Under the pieces are notes generated by a model. That model saw only the letters and a program-made list of their open reading frames with translations. It was not told where the DNA came from and searched no databases. DNA of 11,468 nt. Origin: an uncultured Opitutaceae bacterium (GTDB lineage Bacteria > Verrucomicrobiota > Verrucomicrobiia > Opitutales > Opitutaceae). Location of the stretch: NCBI GenBank assembly GCA_937902865.1, contig CALFNJ010000694.1:1-11468 (forward strand). The letters run 5' to 3'. Below are positions 1 through 6,214 of this stretch, piece by piece; within the stretch, counting starts at the first letter, position 1; each line of letters starts with the position of its first letter. A program made the position numbers and the translations under genes.

Positions 1-34
1 CGCGTTTCGTCACAAATCCATCCCGGCAGTTGAA

Positions 35-262
35 TCTGGAACTCAGGAACTCATGAAAATGCCGTCGGCCAATAATCCGACGCGTCAAGTAGAGCGGGTC
101 TCCGACCCGCTCATTCGCGTCGCCAGCTCGCAATATCTTACGGGCGCAGGTTATCGACGCATCCCAAGGCGGGTCGAAGACCCGCCCTACTTCAAAGCAA
201 CTCCTCCTTCGCATGACCCCAATCAGCGGATTGCTCCTCTTCCCGATTCCCTGAGTTCCACA
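35..262. repeat. Outer inverted arms enclosing the REP pair
   Basis: GGAACTCAGGAA at 38-49 is matched on the opposite strand by TTCCCTGAGTTCC at 247-259 (one extra C), with a few more matching bases on the outer side. The left arm is a tandem octamer (GGAACTCA twice). These arms enclose the hairpin pair at 89-190, the same nesting seen at 7815-8062. The match is short, so chance is not excluded. Confidence 0.4.
89..190. repeat. Inverted pair of REP-like hairpins with GTAG heads
   Basis: The left unit has GTAG at 89-92 overlapping a perfect 9-bp stem (92-100 with 104-112, loop TCC). The right unit is inverted: a perfect 8-bp stem (168-175 with 179-186, loop GAA) followed by CTAC at 187-190, which reads GTAG on the minus strand. 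The stems are near-identical (GCGGGTC / GACCCGC). A GTAG tetranucleotide 5' of a short imperfect palindrome, in head-to-head pairs, is the known form of REP/BIME elements mobilised by RAYT (TnpA-REP) proteins. Membership of that class is inferred from form; no RAYT gene is in the window. Confidence 0.65.
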
Positions 263-349
263 TCAACAAATACTGAGTCGCCATCGCTGCGGCCCTGCGT
301 CTTGCTGCCGCTCTCATCCTTCCGCTCCCGCTTCCCGCTCCGTTCCGCA

Positions 350-835
350 ATGCGCCACTGTATCTATCCCGGCACCTTCGATCCGATCACCCGCGGCCAC
401 CTCGACGTGCTCGCGCGGGCGAGCAAGCTGTTCGACCGGGTAACCGTCGCCGTCGCGCACAACGCGGGCAAGGGACCGCTGTTCTCGACCGAGGAACGGG
501 TGGCGATGGTCCGTGACAGCGTCACCGGCCTGGCAAACGTCACCGTGACCTCCTTCGGCGGCCTGCTCATGGATTTCGCCATGGCCCAGAAAGCCGACGC
601 CATCATCCGCGGGCTGCGCGCCCTCTCGGACTTCGAGTTCGAGTTCAACATGGCGTTGATGAACCGGCACCTGCAGCCGGCGATCGAAACGATCTTCGTG
701 ATGCCCAACGAGCAGTTCAGTTACACCAGCTCGACCCTCGTGAAGCAGGTGGCGAAATACGGCGGAGACGTCTCCCATTTCGTCCCGCCCAACGTCGGCG
801 CCGCCCTCAAGGCCGCGTTCGCGTCAGCAAAGTAA
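350..835 (+). CDS. coaD: Phosphopantetheine adenylyltransferase (PPAT)
   Basis: PPAT transfers AMP from ATP to 4'-phosphopantetheine, giving dephospho-CoA and pyrophosphate, the penultimate step of coenzyme A synthesis in the cytosol. The 161-residue product has the family's usual length and its nucleotidyltransferase signatures: GTFDP at residues 8-12 followed by TRGH (14-17, the T/HxGH motif), a lysine after the HN pair near residue 41, IIRGLR at 85-90, and the C-terminal SSTLVK (127-132) leading into GGDVSHFVP. The ATG at 350 puts the YPGTFDP strand at residues 6-12 as in other PPATs; an upstream ATG at 53 would add 99 residues of repeat DNA. The leader is C/T-rich with no Shine-Dalgarno site. 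The gene appears to be transcribed alone: the next gene begins over 400 bases later. Identification is firm. Confidence 0.97.
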   Translation: MRHCIYPGTFDPITRGHLDVLARASKLFDRVTVAVAHNAGKGPLFSTEERVAMVRDSVTGLANVTVTSFGGLLMDFAMAQKADAIIRGLRALSDFEFEFNMALMNRHLQPAIETIFVMPNEQFSYTSSTLVKQVAKYGGDVSHFVPPNVGAALKAAFASAK

Positions 836-914
836 GCGTTCCCCGCCGCTGACGCGATCGGCGGCCCCTCCCCTCGGTGCGTGCTAAACCGCCGTCAGAG
901 AATCCGGGCCCAAG

Positions 915-992
915 CCATTTCACGGAGAGGCAGAATCGCGGAAAAGCCCCCTTCCGGTCGCCGGCCTCGGTGTTTCCGCGCCTCCGCGCGAA
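915..992. repeat. Inverted 'stutter-arm' repeat element
   Basis: The right arm (965-992), read on the minus strand, is three degenerate octamers: GCGCGGAG, GCGCGGAA, ACACCGAG. The left arm (about 915-946) carries a diverged version on the + strand (TTTCACGGAGAGGC, then CGCGGAAAA). An 18-base C/G-rich spacer separates them. The right arm closely matches the single arm at 5961-5990, which shows the word is dispersed and not a local accident. Confidence 0.55.
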
Positions 993-1045
993 CCCTTCCA
1001 GGTCTCCGTCCCCGCCCCTGATATATTCTGCTGGCCAAATTCCCC

Positions 1046-1061
1046 GATTCCGTTCGGAATC
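1046..1061. promoter_or_regulatory. Perfect dyad, possible operator
   Basis: GATTCCG and CGGAATC form a perfect 7-bp inverted repeat around a central TT. It lies about 190 bases upstream of the exporter operon and 18 bases after the AT-rich TATATT (1022-1027), which could be a -10 box, although no matching -35 box is seen. A repressor site is possible. The dyad could also be a chance palindrome or part of the local repeat load. Confidence 0.22.
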
Positions 1062-1221
1062 CACGACGGCTTTGCCTTCCCCCGAGGGCACTCCTTCCCC
1101 TGTCGTCTGAGTCAAACTTTTCTGTCACCTTTCGACGGGGCATGGCGTCTTTCGGGCAGGCAGGAGCCGATCGGGGCGCATGCGTTAAGTCGTGAGCGCC
1201 TCGACGTTGCCCCCGCTAAAA

Positions 1222-1249
1222 CCCCCACCTTTCCACTTCCGCTTCTTTT
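1222..1249 (+). promoter_or_regulatory. C/T-rich leader replacing a Shine-Dalgarno site (exporter operon)
   Basis: The 28 bases before the adaptor ATG contain a single G and almost no A, ending CTTCTTTT directly against the start codon. There is no GGAG-like sequence. The same kind of tract precedes most starts in this window, so initiation probably does not depend on base pairing with the 16S rRNA tail. That is inference. Confidence 0.45.
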
Positions 1250-2680
1250 ATGGCCAAATCCCGCAGCCTCGCCGGTCCGATCTTCCTCATTATCGTCGTC
1301 GCCATCCTCGGCTACGGCGGCTGGTACTACTGGAAGAAGAATTCCAACAAGGAGCCCGAGTACTCCACCGTGAAGGTCACTCGCGGCAATCTGATCCAGA
1401 CGATCAGCGCCACCGGCAATCTCCAGACGACCTCGTCGGTCACCATCAGTAGCCAGGTGTCCGGCAACGTCATCGCGATCAACGCGGACTTCAACGACCA
1501 CGTCACCAAGGGCCAGTGGCTCCTGAAGATCGACCCTTCCACCTACATCCAGAAGGTGAAGCAGGCCAAGGCCGACTTCGACGCCGCGACCGCCAACACG
1601 CAGAAGACCCGCGAGGACGCCGCGCGCACGAAGGATCTCTTCGAGAAGAACCTCCTCTCCAAGGCGGATGACGACGCTGCCGTCGCCACCCTCGCCCAGG
1701 CCGAGTCGACCCTGATCAGCCGCGAAGCCGCTTACGTCAACGCCCAGACCGACCTCGATCGCTGCACCATCTACTCGCCGATCGACGGCGTCGTGCTCAA
1801 CCGCACCACCGACGTCGGCGGCACCGTCAACGTCAACCAGTCGGCCGTCGCCCTCTACACGCTCATCAACGACCTCAGCCGTCTGCAGATCAGCGCGGAC
1901 GTTTCCGAGGCCGACATCGGCAGCGTGCAGGAAGGCCAGGTCGTCCGCTTCTCGGTCGACGCCTACCTCAACCGTCCTTTCGAGGGCAAGGTCTCGCAGG
2001 TCCGCAATTTCGCCAAGAACACCTCCGGCGTCGTCACGTTCTCCGTCATCATCGACGTCGACAACTCCAACTTCCTCCTCAAGCCGGGCATGACCGCCAC
2101 GGCGAACATCATCATCACCGAGCGCGACAACGTCCTCCAGGTGACCAACAACGCTCTCCGCGTCCGCATCCCGAGCGAACTGCAGGAGAAGATGGACAAG
2201 CTTTCGCCTCCGGGCGCAGGTGGCGCCGCCTCCCCGGCGGCTCCGACGGCGGCTCCCTCCGCTCCGGCGGATGAGGTCGCGGCCTCGATGCCCGGCCAGG
2301 ATCAGAACGGCAACGGTCGTCGCGGTGGCCGCCAGGGCGGCCAAGGCGTCCGCGGTCAGGGCGGCGGCCGCGGTGGTCGCAACGGCGGCGCCGGCTTCAA
2401 CACCGGTGCCGGCATGAACGTGAGCAACGTTCCGCGCCCCGTCTACAAGCTCGTCACCGACGCGACCGGCAAGAAGATGCCCGAGCGCGTCATGGTCCAT
2501 CTCGGCATTTCCGACGGCACCTCCACGCAGATCGTCGACGGCGCCGCCGAAGGCGACACCCTCATCACTTATGTCACGATGCCCGGCGCCGCGCCGGTCG
2601 TGAACAGCGGCCCGACCCAGGGCGGCAATCCCTTCCAGCAAGGCGGCCGTGGTGGCTTTGGCGGACGGGGTGGTTTCTAA
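1250..2680 (+). CDS. MacA-like periplasmic adaptor of an ABC exporter, with Gly/Arg-rich insertion
   Basis: This is a membrane-fusion (HlyD/MacA) subunit linking an inner-membrane pump to an outer-membrane channel. One N-terminal membrane segment (about residues 9-27, preceded by Lys/Arg) anchors it, with the rest periplasmic. In order: first lipoyl half and beta strand (about 40-97, with GNLQTTSSVTISSQVSGNV), an Ala/Lys/Asp-rich helical hairpin (about 98-170), the returning lipoyl half (YSPIDGVVLNR, 175-185), a beta-barrel (about 211-290, ending LKPGMTATANI), and a C-terminal membrane-proximal part (about 398-445). Between barrel and last part lies an unusual Pro/Ala-rich then Gly/Arg-rich insertion (about 320-390), and the protein ends in GRGGF repeats (466-476). 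Both are low-complexity and atypical of MacA. The gene starts a three-gene operon: the ATPase begins 32 bases after its stop. Family is firm; cargo unknown. Confidence 0.9.
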   Translation: MAKSRSLAGPIFLIIVVAILGYGGWYYWKKNSNKEPEYSTVKVTRGNLIQTISATGNLQTTSSVTISSQVSGNVIAINADFNDHVTKGQWLLKIDPSTYIQKVKQAKADFDAATANTQKTREDAARTKDLFEKNLLSKADDDAAVATLAQAESTLISREAAYVNAQTDLDRCTIYSPIDGVVLNRTTDVGGTVNVNQSAVALYTLINDLSRLQISADVSEADIGSVQEGQVVRFSVDAYLNRPFEGKVSQVRNFAKNTSGVVTFSVIIDVDNSNFLLKPGMTATANIIITERDNVLQVTNNALRVRIPSELQEKMDKLSPPGAGGAASPAAPTAAPSAPADEVAASMPGQDQNGNGRRGGRQGGQGVRGQGGGRGGRNGGAGFNTGAGMNVSNVPRPVYKLVTDATGKKMPERVMVHLGISDGTSTQIVDGAAEGDTLITYVTMPGAAPVVNSGPTQGGNPFQQGGRGGFGGRGGF

Positions 2681-2681
2681 G

Positions 2682-2694
2682 CGGGCTTCGCCCG
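2682..2694 (+). other. Small intercistronic hairpin
   Basis: CGGGC and GCCCG pair around a TTC loop, two bases after the adaptor stop codon. There is no T-run, so it is not a terminator. It could slow RNA decay or set the protein ratio between adaptor and ATPase. It is short enough to be incidental. Confidence 0.3.
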
Positions 2695-2712
2695 GCCAAC
2701 TCTCGTCTCTTC

Positions 2713-3492
2713 ATGCCTCCCATCGTCAAAATCGAGGACCTCCATAAGATTTATGATTCCGGCGAAGTCCCGGTGCACGCTGTGCGCGGAGTTTCCCTGG
2801 ATATCCATCAGAAGGAATTTCTCGCCCTCATGGGCGCCAGCGGTTCCGGCAAATCCACGCTGATGAACACGCTGGGCTGCCTCGACCGGCCCACCCGCGG
2901 ACGCTATCTCCTCGATGGCGTCGACGTCGCGCAGCTCGACAAGAACGAACTGGCCGACATCCGCAACCAGAAGCTCGGCTTCGTCTTCCAGGGTTTCAAT
3001 CTCCTCTCCCGTACCACCGCGCTCGAGAACGTCGAGCTGCCGATGCTATACGGCAAGCGGAAGATGTCCTCGAAGCAGATGCGCGAGCGCGCCATGCACT
3101 GCCTCGAGATCGTCGGCCTCGCCAAGCGGTTCGACCATATGCCGAACCAGCTCTCCGGCGGTCAGCAGCAGCGCGTCGCCATCGCCCGCGCGCTGGTCAA
3201 TGAGCCCCAGGTGCTGCTCGCCGACGAGCCCACCGGCAATCTCGACAGCAAGACGTCCATCGAGGTCATGGGCGTCTTCCAGAAGCTCAACGAACAGGGC
3301 ATCACCATCGTCATGGTGACGCACGAGCTCGACGTCGCCCATTACTGCAAGCGCAACCTCATCCTGCGCGACGGCGTGATCGTCCGCGACGAGCTGGTCC
3401 AGGACCGCTCCATCGCAGAGATCGAGCTGGCCAAGCTCAAGGAGGCGGAAACCGCCGCCAAGCTGCTGGCCGCCGGCTCGCCGGCCCACTGA
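2713..3492 (+). CDS. ABC exporter ATP-binding protein, MacB/LolD-type
   Basis: This cytoplasmic ATPase drives the exporter encoded on both sides of it. The 259-residue protein is a complete nucleotide-binding domain: Walker A GASGSGKST (41-49), Q-loop Gln93 in VFQGFNLL, signature LSGGQ (147-151), Walker B LLADE with catalytic Glu172 (168-172), D-loop NLDS, and switch His204 in VTHE. GxxLMxLGCLDRPTxG after Walker A and ADEPTGNLD are hallmarks of the MacB/LolD/FtsE branch. In E. coli MacB the ATPase is fused to the permease; here it is a separate gene, as in Bacillus YknY/YknZ. A Lys/Glu/Ala-rich tail (about 228-259) extends beyond the core. The start follows CTCTCGTCTCTTC with no Shine-Dalgarno site. 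The permease begins 21 bases after its stop, which implies co-transcription. Confidence 0.93.
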   Translation: MPPIVKIEDLHKIYDSGEVPVHAVRGVSLDIHQKEFLALMGASGSGKSTLMNTLGCLDRPTRGRYLLDGVDVAQLDKNELADIRNQKLGFVFQGFNLLSRTTALENVELPMLYGKRKMSSKQMRERAMHCLEIVGLAKRFDHMPNQLSGGQQQRVAIARALVNEPQVLLADEPTGNLDSKTSIEVMGVFQKLNEQGITIVMVTHELDVAHYCKRNLILRDGVIVRDELVQDRSIAEIELAKLKEAETAAKLLAAGSPAH

Positions 3493-3513
3493 GTTCGTCA
3501 ACCGACTTCTTTC

Positions 3514-4809
3514 ATGCGCTTTTTCACCACCCTGAAGATGGCTCTGCGCGCCCTCCGGCGTAACACGATGCGGTCCATCCTGACCGCCCTCGGCATCATT
3601 ATCGGTGTCGCGGCGGTCATCGCGATGGTCAGCATCGGCAACGGCGCCAAGGCCCAGGTCCAGGCCGCCATTGCCAGCATGGGCGACAATCTCGTCCTCG
3701 TCTACCCGGGCAACCAGAGCACCGGCGGCGGCGTTCGCGGCGGCGCGGGCGGCGCGACCACGCTCCTCCCCGCCGACGCCGAGGCCGTCGTCAGCAATTA
3801 CCAGGAGTCCACCACGCCCGAAGACAACAGCGTCATCGGCGTCAGCCCCTACGTCCAGGGCCGCGCCCAGGTTCTCGCCAACGGCCTCAACTGGCCGACC
3901 CAGGTCTACGGCGTGGGTCCCGACTTCCCTTCGATTCGCAGCTGGCGCGTTTCGGACGGCGTGTTCTTCGACGATCCCGAGGTCACCGCGTCCGCCAAGG
4001 TCGCCGTCGTCGGCAAGACGATCATCGACAATCTCTTTCCCGATCTCGAGCCCTCCCAGGTCATCGGCCAGAGCATCCGCCTCTTCAGCCAGGGTGGCGG
4101 CGGCAACGGTGCCAACAACTACGGCGGCGGCGGTACGGGCGGCGGCACGCCTTTCCGCATCATCGGCGTGATGGCACCCAAGGGATTCACGTCCAACCAG
4201 GACCAGGATGACGTGATCTACATTCCCTACACGAGCCACATGAAGCGCATTTCCCGGCGCACGAACCTCTCCCAGATCTATATCCAGGCCAAGGACGAGG
4301 ATTCGGTCGCCAAGGTGAAGGCCGACGTGAGCGATCTGCTCACCCAGCGCCACAGCGGCAACACGGATTTCACCGTGCAGGACCAGGCGGATATCACCGC
4401 CCTCCGCACCGCCTCCACCGACGCCATGACTTACCTGCTCGGCGCCATCGCCGGCGTCTCGCTGGTGGTCGGCGGCATCGGCATCATGAACATCATGCTC
4501 GTGTCCGTGACCGAGCGCACCCGCGAGATCGGCATCCGTCTCGCGCTCGGCGCCCACGGCAAGGACGTGCTGACGCAATTCCTCATCGAGGCCATCGCCC
4601 TCAGCTCGCTCGGCGGTCTCGTCGGTGTCGCCCTCGGCATCGGCGGTTCCATCGCCCTCGGCAACTACAAGGGCTGGCCGGTCGAGCCATCCACGGCGGC
4701 CATGGTCATCGCCGTCGGCTTCAGCGCCGCGGTCGGCGTCTTCTTCGGCTATTACCCGGCCCGCAAGGCCGCGCAGCTCGATCCGATCGAGGCCCTCCGC
4801 TACGAATAA
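3514..4809 (+). CDS. ABC exporter permease, MacB/FtsX family
   Basis: This is the inner-membrane permease partner of the preceding ATPase and adaptor, with a large periplasmic domain that works as a mechanotransmitter in MacB. The 431-residue layout is the standard one: a first membrane helix (about 22-42) after the TLKMALRALRRNTMRS elbow, a periplasmic MacB_PCD domain (about 43-300), then three helices (about 303-330, 353-383, 394-413) with the FtsX-type GGIGIMNIMLVSVTERTREIG segment (320-340) and the typical end YPARKAAQLDPIEALRYE. Two Gly-rich loops interrupt the periplasmic domain (about 70-81 and 193-211), unusual in length and matching the Gly-rich insertion in the adaptor. The start follows GACTTCTTTC with no Shine-Dalgarno site. 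It ends the operon: a REP-like hairpin and an intrinsic terminator follow at once. Confidence 0.93.
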   Translation: MRFFTTLKMALRALRRNTMRSILTALGIIIGVAAVIAMVSIGNGAKAQVQAAIASMGDNLVLVYPGNQSTGGGVRGGAGGATTLLPADAEAVVSNYQESTTPEDNSVIGVSPYVQGRAQVLANGLNWPTQVYGVGPDFPSIRSWRVSDGVFFDDPEVTASAKVAVVGKTIIDNLFPDLEPSQVIGQSIRLFSQGGGGNGANNYGGGGTGGGTPFRIIGVMAPKGFTSNQDQDDVIYIPYTSHMKRISRRTNLSQIYIQAKDEDSVAKVKADVSDLLTQRHSGNTDFTVQDQADITALRTASTDAMTYLLGAIAGVSLVVGGIGIMNIMLVSVTERTREIGIRLALGAHGKDVLTQFLIEAIALSSLGGLVGVALGIGGSIALGNYKGWPVEPSTAAMVIAVGFSAAVGVFFGYYPARKAAQLDPIEALRYE

Positions 4810-4810
4810 G

Positions 4811-4836
4811 GCAGGGCGCGTTATCCCTGACGCGCC
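4811..4836 (+). repeat. Single REP-like hairpin after the exporter operon
   Basis: GCAG (4811-4814) precedes a perfect 7-bp stem, GGCGCGT (4815-4821) with ACGCGCC (4830-4836), loop TATCCCTG. The plan is the same as the GTAG-headed hairpins elsewhere in the window, with one base changed in the head. It begins one base after the permease stop codon and lies just before the true terminator. Confidence 0.5.
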
Positions 4837-4847
4837 GCTCCTCTCCG

Positions 4848-4880
4848 AAAAGCCGGGCTCTTCGCCCGGCTTTTTCTTTT
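4848..4880 (+). terminator. Rho-independent terminator of the exporter operon
   Basis: An 11-bp perfect stem (AAAAGCCGGGC 4848-4858 with GCCCGGCTTTT 4864-4874) encloses the loop TCTTC, and the T-run continues as TTTTTCTTTT to 4880. It lies 39 bases after the permease stop codon. The A-tract on the 5' side makes it possibly bidirectional, but no minus-strand gene approaches it. Confidence 0.92.
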
Positions 4881-4907
4881 CCACCGCCGCCGCTGACCGG
4901 AAAGGAA

Positions 4908-4985
4908 TGGCCGCAAAAAGGCGCAGAAAACGCAAAAATTTCCGAGGGATCGGTTTTCCGCGTCCCTTGCGCCTTTTTGCGGCCA
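4908..4985. repeat. Inverted repeat element, perfect 18-bp arms
   Basis: TGGCCGCAAAAAGGCGCA at 4908-4925 is repeated exactly on the minus strand at 4968-4985, 42 bases between. Beyond the perfect part both arms continue in the same style (left GAAAACGCAAAAA; right, on the minus strand, AGGGACGCGGAAAA), so each arm looks like degenerate copies of a short CGCAAAAA-like word. It resembles the element at 9121-9222 in layout and purine-rich rhythm, but the sequence differs. With no gene inside, it is a structural or selfish element and not a transposon. Confidence 0.75.
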
Positions 4986-5068
4986 ACCGGTTTCCGTCCG
5001 ACCGCCCCGGCCATGCTGGCAACTCCGCAGAGCTTGAAACTTTCCGCCCTGCCCGCGATCTCATCCCC

Positions 5069-5953
5069 ATGGCTCGCCGTCGTCATCTCGCCGTTGTTCT
5101 CGGCTTCGCCCTGGCCTGCCTCTGCCTCCTGCCGCCAACGGCCGCCGCCGCGCCGTTCGACGACGCCGTCTCCCTTTTCCAGGCGAAGAACTATCCGGCC
5201 GCCCGCGCCGCCTTCGAGCAGATCGCGACCGCGGAGCCCAACAATGCCGCCGCCTGCCACTATCTCGGCCTGATCCTGCTCAAGCGCGGCGACAGCACCG
5301 CGCTCGACGACGCCATGACGTGGCTTGAAAAGGCCGTGAAGCTCGAGCCCGGGAACGCCACCTACCTCGCTGATTTCGGCGGCACCTCTCTTCAGCTCGC
5401 GAACAGGAATCGCTCCTACGGCGCCGCCACGCGCGGTCGCGATGCCATGGAAAAGGCGATCCAGCTCGCGCCTGACAATCTCGATGCCCGCGAGGGCCTG
5501 ATGCAGTTCTATGAGCGGGCTCCCTGGCCCCTCGGCAGCAGTGCCAAAGCCGCCGCCCAGCTCGAGGAGATTCGCCGCCGCGATCCGGACCGCGCCACCG
5601 CCCTCAGCGTCACCGCCAAAGCCAACGCGAAGGACTACGCCGCCGCCTTTCGGATCTGCGACACCCTGCTCGCGCAGAAGCCCGGCGACTACATGGCGCT
5701 CTACCAATACGGCCGCACCGCCTCGCTCTCGGGCGAGAACCTCGAGCGCGGCCTCGCCTGCCTCCAAAAATGCCTGACGCTCACTCCGCCCGGCCCCGCC
5801 TCGCCCCAGCCGACGCACGCCTGGCACCGCCTCGGCGTCATCCAGGAAAAACTCCACCACCGCACCGAGGCCCGCGCCGCCTACCAGAACGCGATCAAGC
5901 TCGATCCGACCAACAAGCCCGCCGCCGACGCGCTGGCGGCGCTCGCGCCCTGA
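5069..5953 (+). CDS. Exported TPR-repeat protein
   Basis: The 294-residue protein has a clear signal peptide (MARRR, a hydrophobic core about 7-21, cleavage probably after the AAAA near residue 28) and then tetratricopeptide repeats, so it probably acts in the periplasm as a protein-binding scaffold. Recognisable TPR units lie at about 29-59 (DDAVSLFQAKNYPAARAAFEQ), 62-95, 120-140 and 251-284 (AWHRLGVIQEKL then AYQNAIKLDP), with diverged helical pairs between. A Pro-rich stretch near 239-249 breaks the solenoid. The ATG at 5069 is chosen because it begins the signal peptide directly; the frame is open far upstream only because it overlaps the previous gene and the repeat. The leader is C/T-rich. 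The preceding terminator shows it has its own transcript. Partner and pathway unknown. Confidence 0.85.
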   Translation: MARRRHLAVVLGFALACLCLLPPTAAAAPFDDAVSLFQAKNYPAARAAFEQIATAEPNNAAACHYLGLILLKRGDSTALDDAMTWLEKAVKLEPGNATYLADFGGTSLQLANRNRSYGAATRGRDAMEKAIQLAPDNLDAREGLMQFYERAPWPLGSSAKAAAQLEEIRRRDPDRATALSVTAKANAKDYAAAFRICDTLLAQKPGDYMALYQYGRTASLSGENLERGLACLQKCLTLTPPGPASPQPTHAWHRLGVIQEKLHHRTEARAAYQNAIKLDPTNKPAADALAALAP

Positions 5954-5960
5954 GTTCGGC

Positions 5961-5990
5961 ATTTCGCGCAGAGGCGCGGAAACGCCGAGG
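5961..5990 (+). repeat. Solitary stutter arm after the TPR gene
   Basis: This arm starts 7 bases past the stop codon and reads as degenerate octamers (GCGCAGAG, GCGCGGAA, ACGCCGAG). It matches the right arm of the 915-992 element on the opposite strand at nearly every position. No inverted partner was found nearby, so it may be a half-element. Confidence 0.5.
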
Positions 5991-6022
5991 TTGGATTTCG
6001 ATCTGCAGAGAAGCTTCCGAAT

Positions 6023-6047
6023 GTAGGGGCGTTCCTTGCGGACGCCC
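6023..6047 (+). repeat. REP-like hairpin with GTAG head
   Basis: GTAG at 6023-6026 precedes GGGCGT (6027-6032) and ACGCCC (6042-6047), a 6-bp stem with a 9-base loop. It lies about 40 bases upstream of the larger palindrome at 6088-6145, making a small cluster. Confidence 0.45.
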
Positions 6048-6087
6048 GGTTTTGAGTCGGTCAGCACGGGCTCCTTGGAAAACGGTG

Positions 6088-6145
6088 AAAGGCAGGGCGA
6101 ATCGTCTCGGTGAGCCGCGGCTCGGCGGGGACGCCTCGCCCTACC
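6088..6145. repeat. Dispersed palindromic repeat, copy 1
   Basis: The outer arms pair over 13 bases with one mismatch: AAAGGCAGGGCGA (6088-6100) with TCGCCCTACCTTT (6136-6148). At the centre is a perfect 12-base palindrome, GAGCCGCGGCTC (6112-6123). The right end carries CTAC, i.e. GTAG on the minus strand; the left has GCAG. A second copy at 7859-7915 is the same over roughly 52 of 58 positions with one single-base gap. Both arms end in REP-type heads, so it reads as a fused inverted REP pair. Confidence 0.7.
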
Positions 6146-6164
6146 TTTTGTCAGTCCCGATATC

Positions 6165-6192
6165 TTGTTACTTGGGACTTGTTACCTGGTAC
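6165..6192 (+). repeat. Heptamer tandem repeat (TTGKKAC, four copies)
   Basis: TTGTTAC, TTGGGAC, TTGTTAC and CTGGTAC follow one another without a gap, with TT after the last. This is a degenerate 7-base tandem like those at 7815-7852 and 8025-8062, but with a different word. It lies 22 bases upstream of the ABC importer ATPase start, so it is within the likely leader or promoter region of that operon. Confidence 0.5.
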
Positions 6193-6214
6193 TTCCACCT
6201 CGAACGTTTCCCCC

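Larger units (their letters stand above)
1..349. other. Non-coding, repeat-filled region upstream of coaD
   Basis: No gene is supported here. An open frame in phase with coaD runs back to position 53, but it crosses two perfect hairpins and has no protein-like character, so it is read as non-coding. The stretch holds a tandem octamer (GGAACTCA twice, 38-53), an inverted copy of it near 247-259, and between them a pair of REP-like hairpins (89-190). From about 270 to 349 the DNA is C/T-rich leader for coaD. No convincing -35/-10 pair was found. Confidence 0.6.
836..1249. other. Non-coding region between coaD and the exporter operon
   Basis: No gene is supported. It holds an inverted repeat element at 915-992, a short dyad at 1046-1061 near an AT-rich patch (TATATT at 1022-1027), and a C/T-rich leader ending at 1249. 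Short open frames on both strands here cross the repeat and resemble no protein. The CCGCCG/CGGCGG dyad at 843-848/859-864 just after coaD has no T-run, so it is not called a terminator. Confidence 0.6.

Noticed and set aside
53..349. In-frame upstream extension of coaD by 99 residues
   Set aside because: It crosses two perfect hairpins and other repeats, has no protein-like composition, and PPATs are about 160 residues starting just before the YPGTFDP motif, as the ATG at 350 gives.
843..864. Terminator after coaD
   Set aside because: A 6-bp GC dyad with a 10-base loop and no following T-run; too weak in such GC-rich DNA.
877..1143. Short open frames on both strands between coaD and the exporter
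   Set aside because: They run through the inverted repeat at 915-992, are rich in Arg/Pro/Ser and show no domain or start context.
1112..6067. Very long open frames on the minus strand opposite the exporter operon and TPR gene
   Set aside because: They are antisense shadows caused by high GC at third codon positions; the + strand frames encode complete, recognisable proteins.
5954..6214. Possible TPP or other riboswitch before the importer operon
   Set aside because: The conserved CUGAGA and CCUGA(U)C-like elements of the TPP riboswitch were not found; the gap is filled with REP-type palindromes and a heptamer tandem.
6110..6214. Earlier start for the importer ATPase
   Set aside because: It would translate the palindromic repeat and heptamer tandem; the ABC domain begins naturally right after the ATG at 6215.
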